Part shown: piece after piece, positions 9,048-20,418 of the stretch
Position numbering within the stretch: position 1 is the first letter of the stretch
How the letters are laid out: every line of letters starts with the position of its first letter
DNA from: Gemmatimonadaceae bacterium
GTDB taxonomy: Bacteria; Gemmatimonadota; Gemmatimonadetes; Gemmatimonadales; Gemmatimonadaceae
DNA length: 64,000 nt
Assembly (NCBI GenBank): GCA_037721215.1
Contig: JBBJNV010000005.1
Location: forward strand, 88,469 to 152,468
Direction: 5' to 3'
Made by a program: the position numbers and the translations under genes
The notes under the pieces: model-generated
The model's input: the letters and a program-made list of their open reading frames with translations, nothing else
Databases searched by the model: none
What the model was told of the DNA's origin: nothing

Positions 9048-9147
9048 CGGGGCGTCAAGTATAAGGGTTGCGAACCGGAGCATCGGTATGGCCGGTTGTC
9101 CTCAAAGCAATGAGGGCAACCGGCCAAGTCGCATCTAGGATCGCCAT

Positions 9148-10479
9148 ATGACTAATCGAAGCAAGGCAATGTTGTTTGCTGCCGTCGTTGGCGCCGGGCT
9201 AACCGGTTGGTGGGCCGTGGAGAGTCTCACGGCCGCTGGCCGCGGCTCATCGAATACAGGCCTTGGTGCGGCGGCTGCCGAGTTTGCCGCGCTCGAACAG
9301 GACATCGTGTTCTACGAACGTCGTGCGGCGAATGACACGCTGAGCGCGACAGATCGGGCAAAGCTCGCCGCACTTTATCTGCAGCGCGCGCGGGAGACCG
9401 GAGATTACTCCGATGTTCTTCGGGCAGAGACGCTGGCACGCAGGTCGCTTGCGCTCCGAACCGCCCACAACGTCGCGACGAATATGATCCTCGCCAACAG
9501 CCTGGTCGAACAGCACCGGTTCGCCGAGGCTCGCGAAATCGCGCAGCTGCTCGTGCAACAATCTCGTGGAGACCCTGACTTCGACCATTACCTTGCCCTT
9601 CTGGGAGAGGTGAGTCTGGAGGCAGGTGATTACGATGGCGCGCGTGCAGCTTTCGATTCGTTGAGCGCCGAGTCACGGGGAACGCTTGGAATTGCTCCCC
9701 GGATTGCGCGTTGGCTCGAGGTTCAGGGAAGTAACGACGCCGCACGCAGGCTTATCCTGCGAACGATTGCGCTCGCCGACTCTACTCCCCACCTGAAGCG
9801 GGAGCACGCGGCCTGGTTCCGTTTGCGGTTGGCCGACATCGAGATGCGTAACGGTCGCCTCCGTGGTGCCGGCGAGGCTCTCGATGCGGCAAGTGCAATT
9901 CTTCCCAGCGATTATCGGATTCTTGCAGCTCAAACGCGTCTGGCGGCGTTGAGAAATGATTGGCGCCGGGCCGTCAAGCTCGGTGACAGCACTATTGCGC
10001 TTGTCCTCGACCCTGCAACGCTTGGGATTATCGGCGAAGCACACGCCAGTCTCGGCGATTCAACCAAGGCAGAGGAGTACTACCGCACGATGGAGGTTGC
10101 CGTGTCGGGCCAGCCCGGCGCATTCCATCGGGCGACTGGTCTATTCCTGCTCGACCATGGCAGGGATGCTGCTGTCATCGAGGCAAAAGCCCGGGAGGAA
10201 CTGGCTACCCGTCCGGATGTGTACGGGTATGATCTGCTTGCCTGGGCGCTGCACAAACAGGGAAAGAACATGGAGGCACGGGCTGCGATGTCGCGCGCGC
10301 TGCGGATGGGTACACGCGACGGTCTGCTCTTCTATCATGCGGGAATGGTAGAGCGCGCGTTGGGTGACAACCCGCGCGCCCGATACTATCTGACGCGTGC
10401 CCTTGCCGTTAATCCATCTTTCGATCCACTACACCCACGCGCGGCAAAGGCTACACTGGATTCGCTGAAGCGCACCTAG
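9148..10479 (+). CDS. Tetratricopeptide-repeat protein, membrane-anchored or exported
   Basis: A 443-residue protein from ATG 9148 (taggat ahead of it). An N-terminal hydrophobic stretch (AMLFAAVVGAGLTGWWAVES) could be a signal anchor. The rest is helical with TPR-like repeats: AKLAALYLQRARETGDYSDV, ANSLVEQHRFAEAREIAQL, ALLGEVSLEAGDYDGARAAF, IIGEAHASLGDSTKAEEYYR and HAGMVERALGDNPRARYYLT. TPR arrays bind partner proteins. It follows the split DUF4331 pair by 100 nt on the same strand, an arrangement also known for DUF4331 loci elsewhere, so it likely works with them on the periplasmic side. There is no enzymatic domain. Confidence 0.85.
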   Translation: MTNRSKAMLFAAVVGAGLTGWWAVESLTAAGRGSSNTGLGAAAAEFAALEQDIVFYERRAANDTLSATDRAKLAALYLQRARETGDYSDVLRAETLARRSLALRTAHNVATNMILANSLVEQHRFAEAREIAQLLVQQSRGDPDFDHYLALLGEVSLEAGDYDGARAAFDSLSAESRGTLGIAPRIARWLEVQGSNDAARRLILRTIALADSTPHLKREHAAWFRLRLADIEMRNGRLRGAGEALDAASAILPSDYRILAAQTRLAALRNDWRRAVKLGDSTIALVLDPATLGIIGEAHASLGDSTKAEEYYRTMEVAVSGQPGAFHRATGLFLLDHGRDAAVIEAKAREELATRPDVYGYDLLAWALHKQGKNMEARAAMSRALRMGTRDGLLFYHAGMVERALGDNPRARYYLTRALAVNPSFDPLHPRAAKATLDSLKRT

Positions 10480-10498
10480 GCCCTGCCCAGGACCACGG

Positions 10499-11711
10499 AT
10501 GACTGCGAACGTCACGGCGATTTTCGGTACACATGACGAAAAAACGCTGGCCCAGCTGCACGATGTAGCCTCACGGGCCGCTTACGCAGCATTGATGGCC
10601 GACGGCCATGTCGGTTACATCATGCCAATCGGTGGTGTGGCTGCCTTCCGCAACCAGGTGTCCGTACCCGGCGTGGGCTATGATATCGCATGCGGGAATG
10701 CCGCGATACGCACTGACCGCAGCGTCCACAATTACAATCGCCGGGACCTGACCCTGCTGGCCGATGAGATAGCCCGGACGGTCTCGTTTGGCGTTGGCCG
10801 CACCAATCGCGCCGATGATGCGCCGACGGATCATTCGTTATTCGAATCTGGTGCGTGGTCACTCCTTCCGCGCGAAGCGCAAGGCCACAATCTCAGGAAC
10901 AAGGCACGCTCTCAACTCGGCACCGTGGGCAGCGGCAATCACTACGTCGACATTTTCGCGGACGATGAAGGTGCGATCTGGGTTGGCGTTCATTTCGGTT
11001 CGCGCGGTCTGGGGCATACGATTGCATCCGGATTTCTCTCGCTCGGCGCCGGCGAAAAGTGGGGCACGCCGGTCAGGGAAACGGGAAGCGATATTCGATC
11101 TGGACTCTCCGATCGGCTCGGACTACTGGTCGCTGATGAATCTCGCAGGGGAATACGCATATGCAGGTCGCGAATGGGTGGCGCGGAAGGTTGTCGAAAT
11201 GATCGGCGCCCAGAAGGTGGAGTTGATCCATAACCACCACAACTTTGCGTGGCGCGAAGATCACTTCGGTGAATCGCTGGTCGTGGTACGGAAGGGCGCA
11301 ACGCCCGCGTTCCCCGGCCAGAAAGGGTTTATCGGCGGATCGATGGGTGACAACGCGGTAATTGTGCGGGGTACGTCCAGCAGTCCGGCACAGGCTAGTG
11401 CACTTTACTCCACGGTCCACGGCGCGGGCCGGGTGATGTCGCGCACGCAGGCGCGGGGAAAGACGAAGGGCTGGGGTGCCAAGGCCCGCATCGTGTCGCC
11501 GGGACTGGTTTCGCAGGGAATGATGGACGAGTGGGTCAGGGAGCGCGGCGTTATTCTCCGCGGGGGCGGACTGGATGAATCACCCCACGCATACCGCCGC
11601 CTGCCCGATGTTCTGAGGGAACAGGGCGACACCATTCAAGTTCTGCACACGCTCACGCCACTTATCGTCGTCATGGCGGGTGCGGAAGAATTTGATCCGT
11701 ACAAGGATTGA
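10499..11711 (+). pseudogene. rtcB: RtcB-family RNA ligase, interrupted by one frameshift
   Basis: Two reading frames together encode one RtcB protein of about 403 residues. The first runs from ATG 10499 (DGHVGYIMPIGGVAAF, GVGYDIACGN, TVGSGNHYVD, VHFGSRGLGH). The second, offset by +1, resumes near 11082 (REAIFDLDSPIGSDYW, NLAGEYAYAGREWV, ELIHNHHNFAWRE, STVHGAGRVMSR, PYKD at the end). The metal ligands (Asp and Cys of GYDIACG, the His residues) and the guanylylated His of HGAGR are split between the frames. The break lies within about 11070-11090, where ggtcagggaaacgggaagcg seems to have one extra base. RtcB seals 2',3'-cyclic-phosphate or 3'-phosphate RNA ends to 5'-OH using GTP. It could be a genuine lesion or a sequencing error; nothing else in the gene is degraded. 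Confidence 0.88.
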
Positions 11712-11784
11712 TGGAAAGTCGGGTTCCCCAACCCGCTGCTGCCCGGGTCGCAGCCCTCACGCTTACGTCGCGGCAGGAAACGAA

Positions 11785-11858
11785 TAGCAGGAGAGAGACT
11801 CGAACTCTCGACCTCACGATTATGAGTCGTGCGCTCTAGCCAGCTGAGCTACCCTGCC
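11785..11858 (-). tRNA. tRNA with CAT anticodon, probably elongator tRNA-Met
   Basis: On the minus strand a 74-nt cloverleaf folds: acceptor GGCAGGG with TCCTGCT (two G-U pairs), D arm GCTC/GAGC, anticodon stem CACGA/TCGTG with loop CTCATAA, T arm GAGAG-TTCGAGT-CTCTC and discriminator A. CCA is not encoded. The CAT anticodon fits elongator tRNA-Met or lysidine-modified tRNA-Ile2. The C4-G69/C5-G68 pairs that favour lysidine modification in E. coli tRNA-Ile2 are absent (A4-U69, G5-C68), so Met is preferred. The initiator tRNA lies 99 nt upstream on the same strand. Confidence 0.9.
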
Positions 11859-11914
11859 CTTATCATCGTGCAGCAAGACCTCTCGACCACTGAAGCCTCA
11901 TTGCAAAGCGCAAA

Positions 11915-11938
11915 CGGCCGGCCCTCTCGGACCGGCCG
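11915..11938 (-). terminator. GC-rich hairpin between the two CAT tRNAs
   Basis: Perfect 7-bp arms cggccgg (11915-11921) and ccggccg (11932-11938) enclose a 10-nt loop. It begins 19 nt downstream of the initiator tRNA 3' end and is followed on the minus strand by TTTGCGCTTTGC, a weak T tract. It may terminate or help process the initiator tRNA transcript. Confidence 0.45.
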
Positions 11939-11957
11939 CACGCTGGAACTTCCATCA

Positions 11958-12031
<74 letters not shown>

Positions 12032-12093
12032 ATAGAAGTCGGAATCTACCCGCCAGAGGAGCCAAGTCAAGCGGTCCAATCGCCCAACGCGCA

Positions 12094-12387
12094 TCATCGA
12101 GGCGCTGTATCCGCAGCCGCCCCAAAGCGATAGAGAATCTCCCGGTCTCCCTTCACCATTCCAAACTGCTCGCGCGCAATTCTCTCCTGCGCCGACCGGT
12201 CGTTTTGTATCGCGCGCAGAAGCCGCCGCATGCTGTCCACCTGCCTGCTCAATGAATCGGTCTTTGCGCTCAGCTGCTTCTGTCTGGCACGCTGCTTCCA
12301 CAAATCGGTGGTGCTCCATTCGCCACCCTGCAGCGCAAAATAAAGCGCACCCGCCATGATCATCCACAGAGCGACGCGCGCCAGCAC
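12094..12387 (-). CDS. ftsB: Septum formation initiator family protein (FtsB/DivIC)
   Basis: A 97-residue protein from GTG 12387, 8 nt after the enolase stop, with agggat upstream as a plausible ribosome binding site. One transmembrane helix (about residues 3-20) is followed by a coiled coil (LSAKTDSLSRQVDSMRRLLR) and a short conserved tail, IAREQFGMVKGDREILYRF, the standard FtsB/DivIC layout. The protein should sit in the inner membrane with its coiled coil outside and join FtsL and FtsQ at the division septum. The eno-ftsB order is conserved in many bacteria, which supports the call despite the short sequence. It ends the long minus-strand gene run; the initiator tRNA follows 62 nt later. 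Confidence 0.9.
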   Translation of the reverse strand: MLARVALWMIMAGALYFALQGGEWSTTDLWKQRARQKQLSAKTDSLSRQVDSMRRLLRAIQNDRSAQERIAREQFGMVKGDREILYRFGAAADTAPR

Positions 12388-12395
12388 GATTCGCG

Positions 12396-14490
<2,095 letters not shown>

Positions 14491-14530
14491 TTGGGGGATG
14501 AATCGGGATCGGCGCCGCGCCTTGGGATTG

Positions 14531-15544
14531 TCACTGCGGCGGGTCTGCCTTGAAATGAAGGTAACCGGTCGGTGCCTCAACTTCTTCACCCTGAAAAAAC
14601 ACGCGAACCGCCGCAGCGCCCGCGCTGACAGTTCCAATCCACGTCAGCTCGATGCCGAACTCCCGCTCGAATCCGGCTAGATCGAGGTCATCGGGGACGG
14701 TCGCGAGAAGCTCGTACTCTTCTCCACTGCTCGCGGCATCAAATGGAAAAAGCCCGGCCATCGTTCGTATCCGTTCCAGATCGATCGAGATCTCAACGCG
14801 GCTCGCCGCAGCGATATGCCCAAGGTCGGAGGCCAGTCCGTCCGAGATATCTATCGCGGCAGTAGCACCTGCTGTGGACAACCAGGCTGCCTCCCTGATT
14901 CTCGGCTCGGGATGCGCAAATCTGCGCCGGGCATCTGGCAGCGGCTCGGTGCCGCGCTCAAAAGCACGTAATGCGGCGAGCGATCCGCCTACCGCACCTG
15001 TCATGTAAACCCGATCCCCAGCCCTTGCCCCGGAGCGGCACAGCGTTCTTGCGGCCGTGCCGAGCACTGTGAACGTCAGTGAAAGCTTGTCTCCCCGACT
15101 GAGATCACCCCCCAGGATAGGAGCATCACAGCGCGCACCGGCGTCACCGATCCCGTCTCCGATCTCGTCAAGTGCCGAGCTCCATGACTCCGGTATGGTC
15201 AGCGCTGCGAGCATTCCGATCGGCTTCGCGCCCATAGCCGCGATGTCACTCAGCGCAGCAGCGGCCGAGCGATACCCGATTTCGGCGGGTGTAATCCAGT
15301 TTCGCCTGAAATGGACGTCCTCGACACTTGTATCCATGCTCACGACAGTCATGCCGCCCATTGCGGTGAGTATTGCGGCATCGTCGCCAATGCAGCGTGC
15401 TCGCGGCCCCCACCGTTCGAGGAGCCGTCTGATCGCGTCAAATTCGCGACCTCCTCCTAGGGGCGTGTGCGGCAGAAAGGTCTGGTTTCGGAGAGTGTGC
15501 GCAAACAATGGAGCCACAGCTTCGTCACTATTGTCGGCTGTCAT
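14531..15544 (-). CDS. thiL: Thiamine-monophosphate kinase
   Basis: A 337-residue protein starting at ATG 15544, which overlaps the nnr stop as ATGA. EFDAIRRLL and GDDAAIL near the N-terminus, VSMDTSVEDVHF, GYRSAAAALSDIAAMGA, the long GGDLSRGDKLSLTFTV segment and DISDGLASDLGHIA are the ThiL motifs that bind ATP, Mg and thiamine phosphate. It makes thiamine diphosphate, the cofactor of pyruvate and branched-chain 2-oxoacid dehydrogenases. The C-terminus ends in GYLHFKADPPQ. Length and motif order match typical ThiL. It is in the middle of the housekeeping run between nnr and plsC. Confidence 0.95.
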   Translation of the reverse strand: MTADNSDEAVAPLFAHTLRNQTFLPHTPLGGGREFDAIRRLLERWGPRARCIGDDAAILTAMGGMTVVSMDTSVEDVHFRRNWITPAEIGYRSAAAALSDIAAMGAKPIGMLAALTIPESWSSALDEIGDGIGDAGARCDAPILGGDLSRGDKLSLTFTVLGTAARTLCRSGARAGDRVYMTGAVGGSLAALRAFERGTEPLPDARRRFAHPEPRIREAAWLSTAGATAAIDISDGLASDLGHIAAASRVEISIDLERIRTMAGLFPFDAASSGEEYELLATVPDDLDLAGFEREFGIELTWIGTVSAGAAAVRVFFQGEEVEAPTGYLHFKADPPQ

Positions 15545-17076
15545 TTACGGGCGTCCAGCATTGCAAGAACTCCTGCGGGCAGTTCAGTCGCATTCTCGTT
15601 CCACGCCGCCGGCATCGCTTCCAGAACATCGTCGAGCGTTATGCCGCGCACGCCGTTGCAAAGTTCGGCGGCACGGCCATGGACGAATGCGGAGCATGCT
15701 GCGGCTTCGCCTGCATCGCTCATCTGACTGAGAAGTGTGGCACAAACCCCGGTAAGAATGTCGCCGCTTCCGCCGGTTGCGAGTGCGGCAGTTCCGGATG
15801 CGATTACATACCGCTCGCCGCCCGGTACGAATACAACCGTTGGCGTACCCTTGAGCAGAACCACCGCGCCTACCGAGCGGGCCAGCTCCATGCCGATATC
15901 GAACCGACGTGCAAGGACATCGTCGACGCTGGTGCCAAGCAACCGGCCAAGCTCCGCGGGATGAGGGGTCAGAATGGCAAGCCTGTTCCCGATCAGGGTC
16001 GCAAGCGACGCGGCATCATTCTCAAACACATTGAGCGCATCGGCGTCCAGCACCAACGGTCCATTGAAGGCCAGCATCACGCGCTCGACAAGTTCGCGGG
16101 TCGCATCCGACCGACCCAGGCCCGGGCCAATCGCGATGACGTCAGACGATTCCGCGACCCGCGCTGTATCAGAGGCAACCTCCGGCCACGCGGACACCAG
16201 CGCCTGAGGCACGCCTGCGTGGACCGGGCCGATGTTTTCGCGGTTGACAATGAGATGCAGCAGCCCGATTCCGGAACGCAGCGCACCGCGACCCGCGAGA
16301 AGCGCCGCACCCGCCATTCCCACGCCGCCGCCGATTACGGCCAGCCGTTTGCGCGTACCCTTGTGAGCGGTCCAGGGAATGACGGGGATGTGAGACTGTG
16401 CCCAGGCGGTGTCGATCAGCGTCGGCAAAGCAGCCATCGCCGGGCTCTCAGTCAACCCGATGTCGAGAGCCAGCACCTCGCCACAGAAATCGCGCGCCGT
16501 CAAATGGCCGCGTTTGAGAGTGCCGAACGCAAGCGTGAGATCAGCCCGGATCGCTCCGTCCGCGCTCCCGTTCGTCGCATTCACACCACTTGGCACGTCG
16601 AGCGCAACTACCCAAACCCCGGCTGCATGCGCCGAATTGATGGATTCTATGGTCGGAGAAATTTTTCCTTGTGGCGTCCCGGTAGAGCCCGTACCGAGCA
16701 GTGCATCGACGATCAGCCGCGACGATCCGATGTTGTCTTCAAGGACAATAGAGCCCGGTGAGTCGGTACAAGCTGCGAGTGCACGATCCCGCGCGCCGAT
16801 CGCATCGGGCGACCGCGCGCTGACCGCCTCTGCCACTCGCACCCGATATCCCCGAGCTGCAAGCAAGCCGGCGACAATCCATCCATCGCCACCGTTGTTA
16901 CCGGGGCCGGTCGCAACCGTAACCTGCGTCCACTGACCGAGAGGAAACCGGCTGACGATTGCCTCGGCCGCTGCCTGGCCGGCACGCTCCATAAGAGTTC
17001 TGGGGGCGATCCCGGTTGCCATGGTCGCCATCTCGCACTCCATCGATTCGGCGGCGGTCGCGATACGTACTGTCAC
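15541..17076 (-). CDS. nnr: Bifunctional NAD(P)H-hydrate epimerase / ADP-dependent dehydratase
   Basis: A 511-residue two-domain repair enzyme from GTG 17076. The N-terminal YjeF domain (about 1-220) has TGPGNNGGDGWIVAGLLA and DALLGTGSTG and epimerises the damaged R-hydrate of NAD(P)H. The C-terminal ribokinase-like domain (about 225-510) has VIGGGVGMAGAALLAGRGAL, IGPGLGRS, LDADALNVF, TPHPAELGRLLG and ATGGSGDILTGVCA and dehydrates the S-hydrate with ADP. It repairs NADH and NADPH made unusable by heat or GAPDH side activity. Domain order and length are those of E. coli Nnr. The stop overlaps the thiL start, so the two are probably translated together. Confidence 0.95.
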   Translation of the reverse strand: MTVRIATAAESMECEMATMATGIAPRTLMERAGQAAAEAIVSRFPLGQWTQVTVATGPGNNGGDGWIVAGLLAARGYRVRVAEAVSARSPDAIGARDRALAACTDSPGSIVLEDNIGSSRLIVDALLGTGSTGTPQGKISPTIESINSAHAAGVWVVALDVPSGVNATNGSADGAIRADLTLAFGTLKRGHLTARDFCGEVLALDIGLTESPAMAALPTLIDTAWAQSHIPVIPWTAHKGTRKRLAVIGGGVGMAGAALLAGRGALRSGIGLLHLIVNRENIGPVHAGVPQALVSAWPEVASDTARVAESSDVIAIGPGLGRSDATRELVERVMLAFNGPLVLDADALNVFENDAASLATLIGNRLAILTPHPAELGRLLGTSVDDVLARRFDIGMELARSVGAVVLLKGTPTVVFVPGGERYVIASGTAALATGGSGDILTGVCATLLSQMSDAGEAAACSAFVHGRAAELCNGVRGITLDDVLEAMPAAWNENATELPAGVLAMLDARK

Positions 17077-17133
17077 GTGCCACTGCCTCGGTCTGCGCGC
17101 TGTGTCCGGTGCTGAGTTTGCCTCGTCAGGGCG

Positions 17134-17520
17134 TCACGCGGAAGGCGCTGCGTTCCACGGATACTCGCGTTCAAACGCATGCTCAAAATCGAACACTCCG
17201 GCAAATTCCTCGCGAGTATCGTTCGGCTGTTTCACCAGAAATCCGAGCTCGACCAGCGTGAACACGATTTCCCCAATGTCCATTGTGGCATTCACTCCCC
17301 ACTTCTCGAGCACAATGCGCGACATGACGCCGTACCGCTCGAGCGCCAGGTCGCGGCAGGAGCCGGCCAGCTCTGCGGCGGAGATGTGGCGTCGCGCGTC
17401 CAGCCTGCCCTGAGTGTATTCGAGCGCCGACAATACGAAAAGGTAGGCTTGCTCGTCATACCGCGACTCTCGAAGTCGAATCCGGTCCATCACTCCATCG
17501 CGAAAAGCCAGCTCAGCCAC
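17134..17520 (-). CDS. Minf_1886 family protein
   Basis: A 128-residue protein from GTG 17520, which overlaps the last codons of glyA by 8 nt. Features of the Minf_1886 family are clear: [17 protein letters not shown] near the start, then [50 protein letters not shown] and a final [10 protein letters not shown]. The family is widespread in Verrucomicrobia, Planctomycetes and Gemmatimonadota-like genomes and has no assigned function. The fold looks all-helical. There is no signal peptide or metal motif, so it is cytosolic. Its overlap with glyA suggests a conserved housekeeping role. Confidence 0.85.
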   Translation of the reverse strand: MAELAFRDGVMDRIRLRESRYDEQAYLFVLSALEYTQGRLDARRHISAAELAGSCRDLALERYGVMSRIVLEKWGVNATMDIGEIVFTLVELGFLVKQPNDTREEFAGVFDFEHAFEREYPWNAAPSA

Positions 17521-18781
17521 CGATTTCAGCTCCCCGCGATGTGAATGCGCCGGAATACAAGGGGAAGCCTTCCATCAAAGCCCGCACTTCCGCACTCACC
17601 TGCAGCGAAAGCGCGTCATCGCCGGGAGCGCTGAGCACGCGATCGATCAACGCTGCGATCAACTTCATCTCGGGCTCCTTCATTCCCCGCGTGGTGACGG
17701 CGGGTGTCCCGATGCGAATACCACTGGTGACAAAAGGCGACTGGGTTTCCTTCGGCACCGTGTTCTTGTTGACGGTTATGCCGGCCGCATCCAGGGCTTT
17801 CTCGGCAATCTTTCCGGTGAGATCTCTGTTCCGCAGATCGACGAGCATGAGATGGTTGTCAGTGCCGCCCGAAACGATTTCAAAGCCGTTACCCGTGAGC
17901 GCCTCGGCGAGTGACTTCGCATTTGCGATGATCTGCCGGCAGTAGCCGGCAAACGATGGATCGAGCGCCTCCTTGAATGACACAGCTTTCGCGGCAATCA
18001 CGTGCTCGAGCGGTCCGCCCTGTGTTCCCGGAAACATTGCTTTATCGATGGCCTTGGCGTGCTCCTGCCTGCAAAGAATCAGTCCACCTCTCGGCCCGCG
18101 CAGGGTCTTGTGCGTCGTCGTCGTTACCGCATCGGCATGCGGAAGAGGCGAAGGATGCAGTCCCGTCGCTACGAGACCAGCGATATGAGCCATGTCGACA
18201 ACGAACTTCGCGCCAATTTCCTTTGCGACTTCGGCGAACGGCTCGAAGTCGATTATGCGCGCATATGCGCTCGCGCCGGCAATAATCATCTTCGGCCGTT
18301 CGCGGCGCGCAATCTCCTGCATTGCAGCATAATCGATGCGGCCGTCATCGCCCACGCCGTAATGAATGGCGTTGTACAGCAATCCCGAAAAGTTGACGGG
18401 TGAGCCGTGGGTAAGATGCCCGCCCTGCGAAAGGTCGAGGCCAAGCACTGTGTCGCCAGGTTTGAGAAACGCGAGATACACTGCTGCATTCGCCTGAGCT
18501 CCGGAGTGGGGCTGAACGTTGGCGTGTTCCGCGTCGAACAGCTGCCTGGCGCGGTTGATCGCAATCTGCTCGATCTGATCGACGACCTCGCAACCACCGT
18601 AATAACGCTTTCCCGGAAGCCCTTCGGCGTACTTGTTGGTCAGAGGAGTTCCCATCGCCTCGAGAACTGCCTCAGAGACAAAATTCTCGCTTGCGATGAG
18701 CTCGATGCCGTGACGCTGGCGCTCCACCTCCAGCCGGATGAGAGCTGCGATATCCGGATCGTAATCGGTGAGCGCCGTCAT
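17513..18781 (-). CDS. glyA: Serine hydroxymethyltransferase
   Basis: A 422-residue PLP enzyme that swaps serine and tetrahydrofolate with glycine and methylene-tetrahydrofolate. The chosen start is ATG 18781 ([18 protein letters not shown]), 16 nt after the rpiB stop; the 40 extra upstream codons overlap rpiB and show no family similarity. Signatures: [74 protein letters not shown] and the PLP lysine in [14 protein letters not shown]. The C-terminus [16 protein letters not shown] is slightly extended. It is the main one-carbon supplier and links to purN and purH elsewhere in this window. Confidence 0.97.
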   Translation of the reverse strand: MTALTDYDPDIAALIRLEVERQRHGIELIASENFVSEAVLEAMGTPLTNKYAEGLPGKRYYGGCEVVDQIEQIAINRARQLFDAEHANVQPHSGAQANAAVYLAFLKPGDTVLGLDLSQGGHLTHGSPVNFSGLLYNAIHYGVGDDGRIDYAAMQEIARRERPKMIIAGASAYARIIDFEPFAEVAKEIGAKFVVDMAHIAGLVATGLHPSPLPHADAVTTTTHKTLRGPRGGLILCRQEHAKAIDKAMFPGTQGGPLEHVIAAKAVSFKEALDPSFAGYCRQIIANAKSLAEALTGNGFEIVSGGTDNHLMLVDLRNRDLTGKIAEKALDAAGITVNKNTVPKETQSPFVTSGIRIGTPAVTTRGMKEPEMKLIAALIDRVLSAPGDDALSLQVSAEVRALMEGFPLYSGAFTSRGAEIGG

Positions 18782-18797
18782 CTGAGAGCGCTCGTTC

Positions 18798-19313
18798 TCA
18801 ACCTGTTGCATCACCATCTCCATCAGCACCGGTTTCAGTTCCAGCGCGGTCGATCTTGTCGACACGCCGGGCATGCCTCCCGCCCTCGAAGTCCGTTTCA
18901 AGCCAGCGTTTCATGATTTCGACACCGTCATCTTCCGATACGAACCTCGCGGGCACCACAAGTACATTCGAATCGTTGTGACGTCTGGAAAGCTCGGCTA
19001 TCTCCGGCATCCATGAGAGTGCCGCGCGAACGCGTGGGTAGCGGTTGGCAACGATGTCAACCCCGATACCGCTGCCGCACAGCAGGATGCCGCGTTCAGC
19101 ACTGCCGCTTGATACACTTTCCGCAAGCGGATGTGCAAAATCAGGATAATCGCTGGCGGTTTCGCTAGCCGTCCCCATGTCATTTACATGGTATCCCATA
19201 CGTTCCATTTCGGCGACCATCCTCGCTTTCATACGGACCCCGGCATGGTCAGAAGCAATCTGAATCGACGTGGCGGGATCGTCATCGGTCAGACCCGCCC
19301 CTCCGCTTGTCAT
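18798..19313 (-). CDS. rpiB: Ribose 5-phosphate isomerase B
   Basis: A 171-residue protein from ATG 19313, overlapping the dehydrogenase stop as ATGA; a further start at 19328 is possible. The RpiB/LacA fold is clear: [16 protein letters not shown], the [16 protein letters not shown] segment, [23 protein letters not shown] with the catalytic Cys and anion-binding loop, and [15 protein letters not shown]. It interconverts ribose 5-phosphate and ribulose 5-phosphate, feeding PRPP synthesis. The N-terminus has a 17-residue extension and the C-terminus a charged tail ([12 protein letters not shown]) that does not look structured. Confidence 0.93.
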   Translation of the reverse strand: MTSGGAGLTDDDPATSIQIASDHAGVRMKARMVAEMERMGYHVNDMGTASETASDYPDFAHPLAESVSSGSAERGILLCGSGIGVDIVANRYPRVRAALSWMPEIAELSRRHNDSNVLVVPARFVSEDDGVEIMKRWLETDFEGGRHARRVDKIDRAGTETGADGDGDATG

Positions 19314-20365
19314 TTCGGAGCGGACCATTTCTTTGAAACCAGCCTCAGCCGGCGTTCAGCAAGACGATCAGCAGCCACGTACGACGGAATACCATCGGTA
19401 CTCGCGATTTCGTAAACTTTCAGGACTGTGTCGTAAATATCGTCCGCCTTGCGGAGTGCGCGGTCGGAATCCCAGCCCGCGACTTCGCCAAACACATTGA
19501 TGACGCCGCCAGCGTTGGCAACGTAATCTGGCGCGTAGTCGATGCCCCTTTCTTCGAGAACGTCTCCGTGTCGCGCCTCGAGGAGCTGATTGTTTGCGCC
19601 GCCAGCTACGATTTCGACTCTCAGCATCGGTATGGTCGTGTCATTGAGGATGCCGCCGAGGGCGCACGGCGCGAAGATGTCTGCAGTGGCATTATAGATG
19701 GCGTCGCCCAGGACCACCTCGGCGCCAGTGTCGCGGGCAACACGGGCTGTCCGCTCGGGGTCGATGTCGGAAACGATAAGCCTGGCGCCGGCCTCGTGGA
19801 GCTCGGCGGCGAGGTAGCTTCCCACATTCCCGCAACCCTGTATCGCCACGACCTTGCCCGTCAGGTCGTCGGACCCCCATTTGTGCTTCGCGGAGGCCTG
19901 GATCGCGCGGAAAACTCCGTGCGCCGTAACCGGCGAAGGGTCTCCCGATTTCGCTTTCAGGCCCGCCACATGCTGCGTCTCCATGTGAACGAAATCCATG
20001 TCCGCCGTTCCGGTGCCGACATCTTCAGCGGTGATATACCTGCCGCCGAGGCTCTCGACAAACCGGCCGTGGGCGCGGAAAATTGCCTCACGGTTTTCCG
20101 TACGGTTGTCGCCCAGGATTACGGATTTCCCTCCTCCCAGATCGAGCCCAGCGACGGCGTTCTTGTATGTCATCCCCCGTGAGAGACGGAGCGCACCGGT
20201 GATCGCCGCCTGGTCGGACTCATAATTCCAGAACCGGGTTCCGCCGAGAGCTGGTCCAAGCGCCGTGCTGTGAACGGCGATGATCCCGCGATACCCACAC
20301 GAAGGGTCGCTCGCCATGACCACTTCTTCGTGGCCCATCTCGGACAGTGTATCAAAAATTTCCAT
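19310..20365 (-). CDS. Glu/Leu/Phe/Val dehydrogenase, leucine-dehydrogenase type
   Basis: A 351-residue NAD-dependent amino-acid dehydrogenase from ATG 20365 (MEIFDTLSEMGHEEVV), the usual leucine-dehydrogenase start; a TTG at 20416 in frame would add 17 residues. SYKNAVAG-type catalytic region MTYKNAVAGLDLGGGKSVI, the substrate loop ALGGTRFWNYES, the Rossmann loop IQGCGNVGSYLAAEL and a Gly-rich C-terminal YVANAGGVINVFGE are present. It oxidatively deaminates leucine, valine or isoleucine to the 2-oxoacids. It lies downstream of acyl-CoA dehydrogenase and hydroxyacyl-CoA dehydrogenase genes on the same strand, which fits branched-chain amino-acid breakdown. Phenylalanine specificity cannot be ruled out. 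Confidence 0.88.
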   Translation of the reverse strand: MEIFDTLSEMGHEEVVMASDPSCGYRGIIAVHSTALGPALGGTRFWNYESDQAAITGALRLSRGMTYKNAVAGLDLGGGKSVILGDNRTENREAIFRAHGRFVESLGGRYITAEDVGTGTADMDFVHMETQHVAGLKAKSGDPSPVTAHGVFRAIQASAKHKWGSDDLTGKVVAIQGCGNVGSYLAAELHEAGARLIVSDIDPERTARVARDTGAEVVLGDAIYNATADIFAPCALGGILNDTTIPMLRVEIVAGGANNQLLEARHGDVLEERGIDYAPDYVANAGGVINVFGEVAGWDSDRALRKADDIYDTVLKVYEIASTDGIPSYVAADRLAERRLRLVSKKWSAPK

Positions 20366-20418
20366 ATAAGCGTTCTGGGTATGAATCGGGTGGGCAGTGT
20401 ATCCGGCCTGCGTCAAAA

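Noticed and set aside
15508..16761. 417-residue open frame on the plus strand
   Set aside because: Antisense to nnr; no family features.
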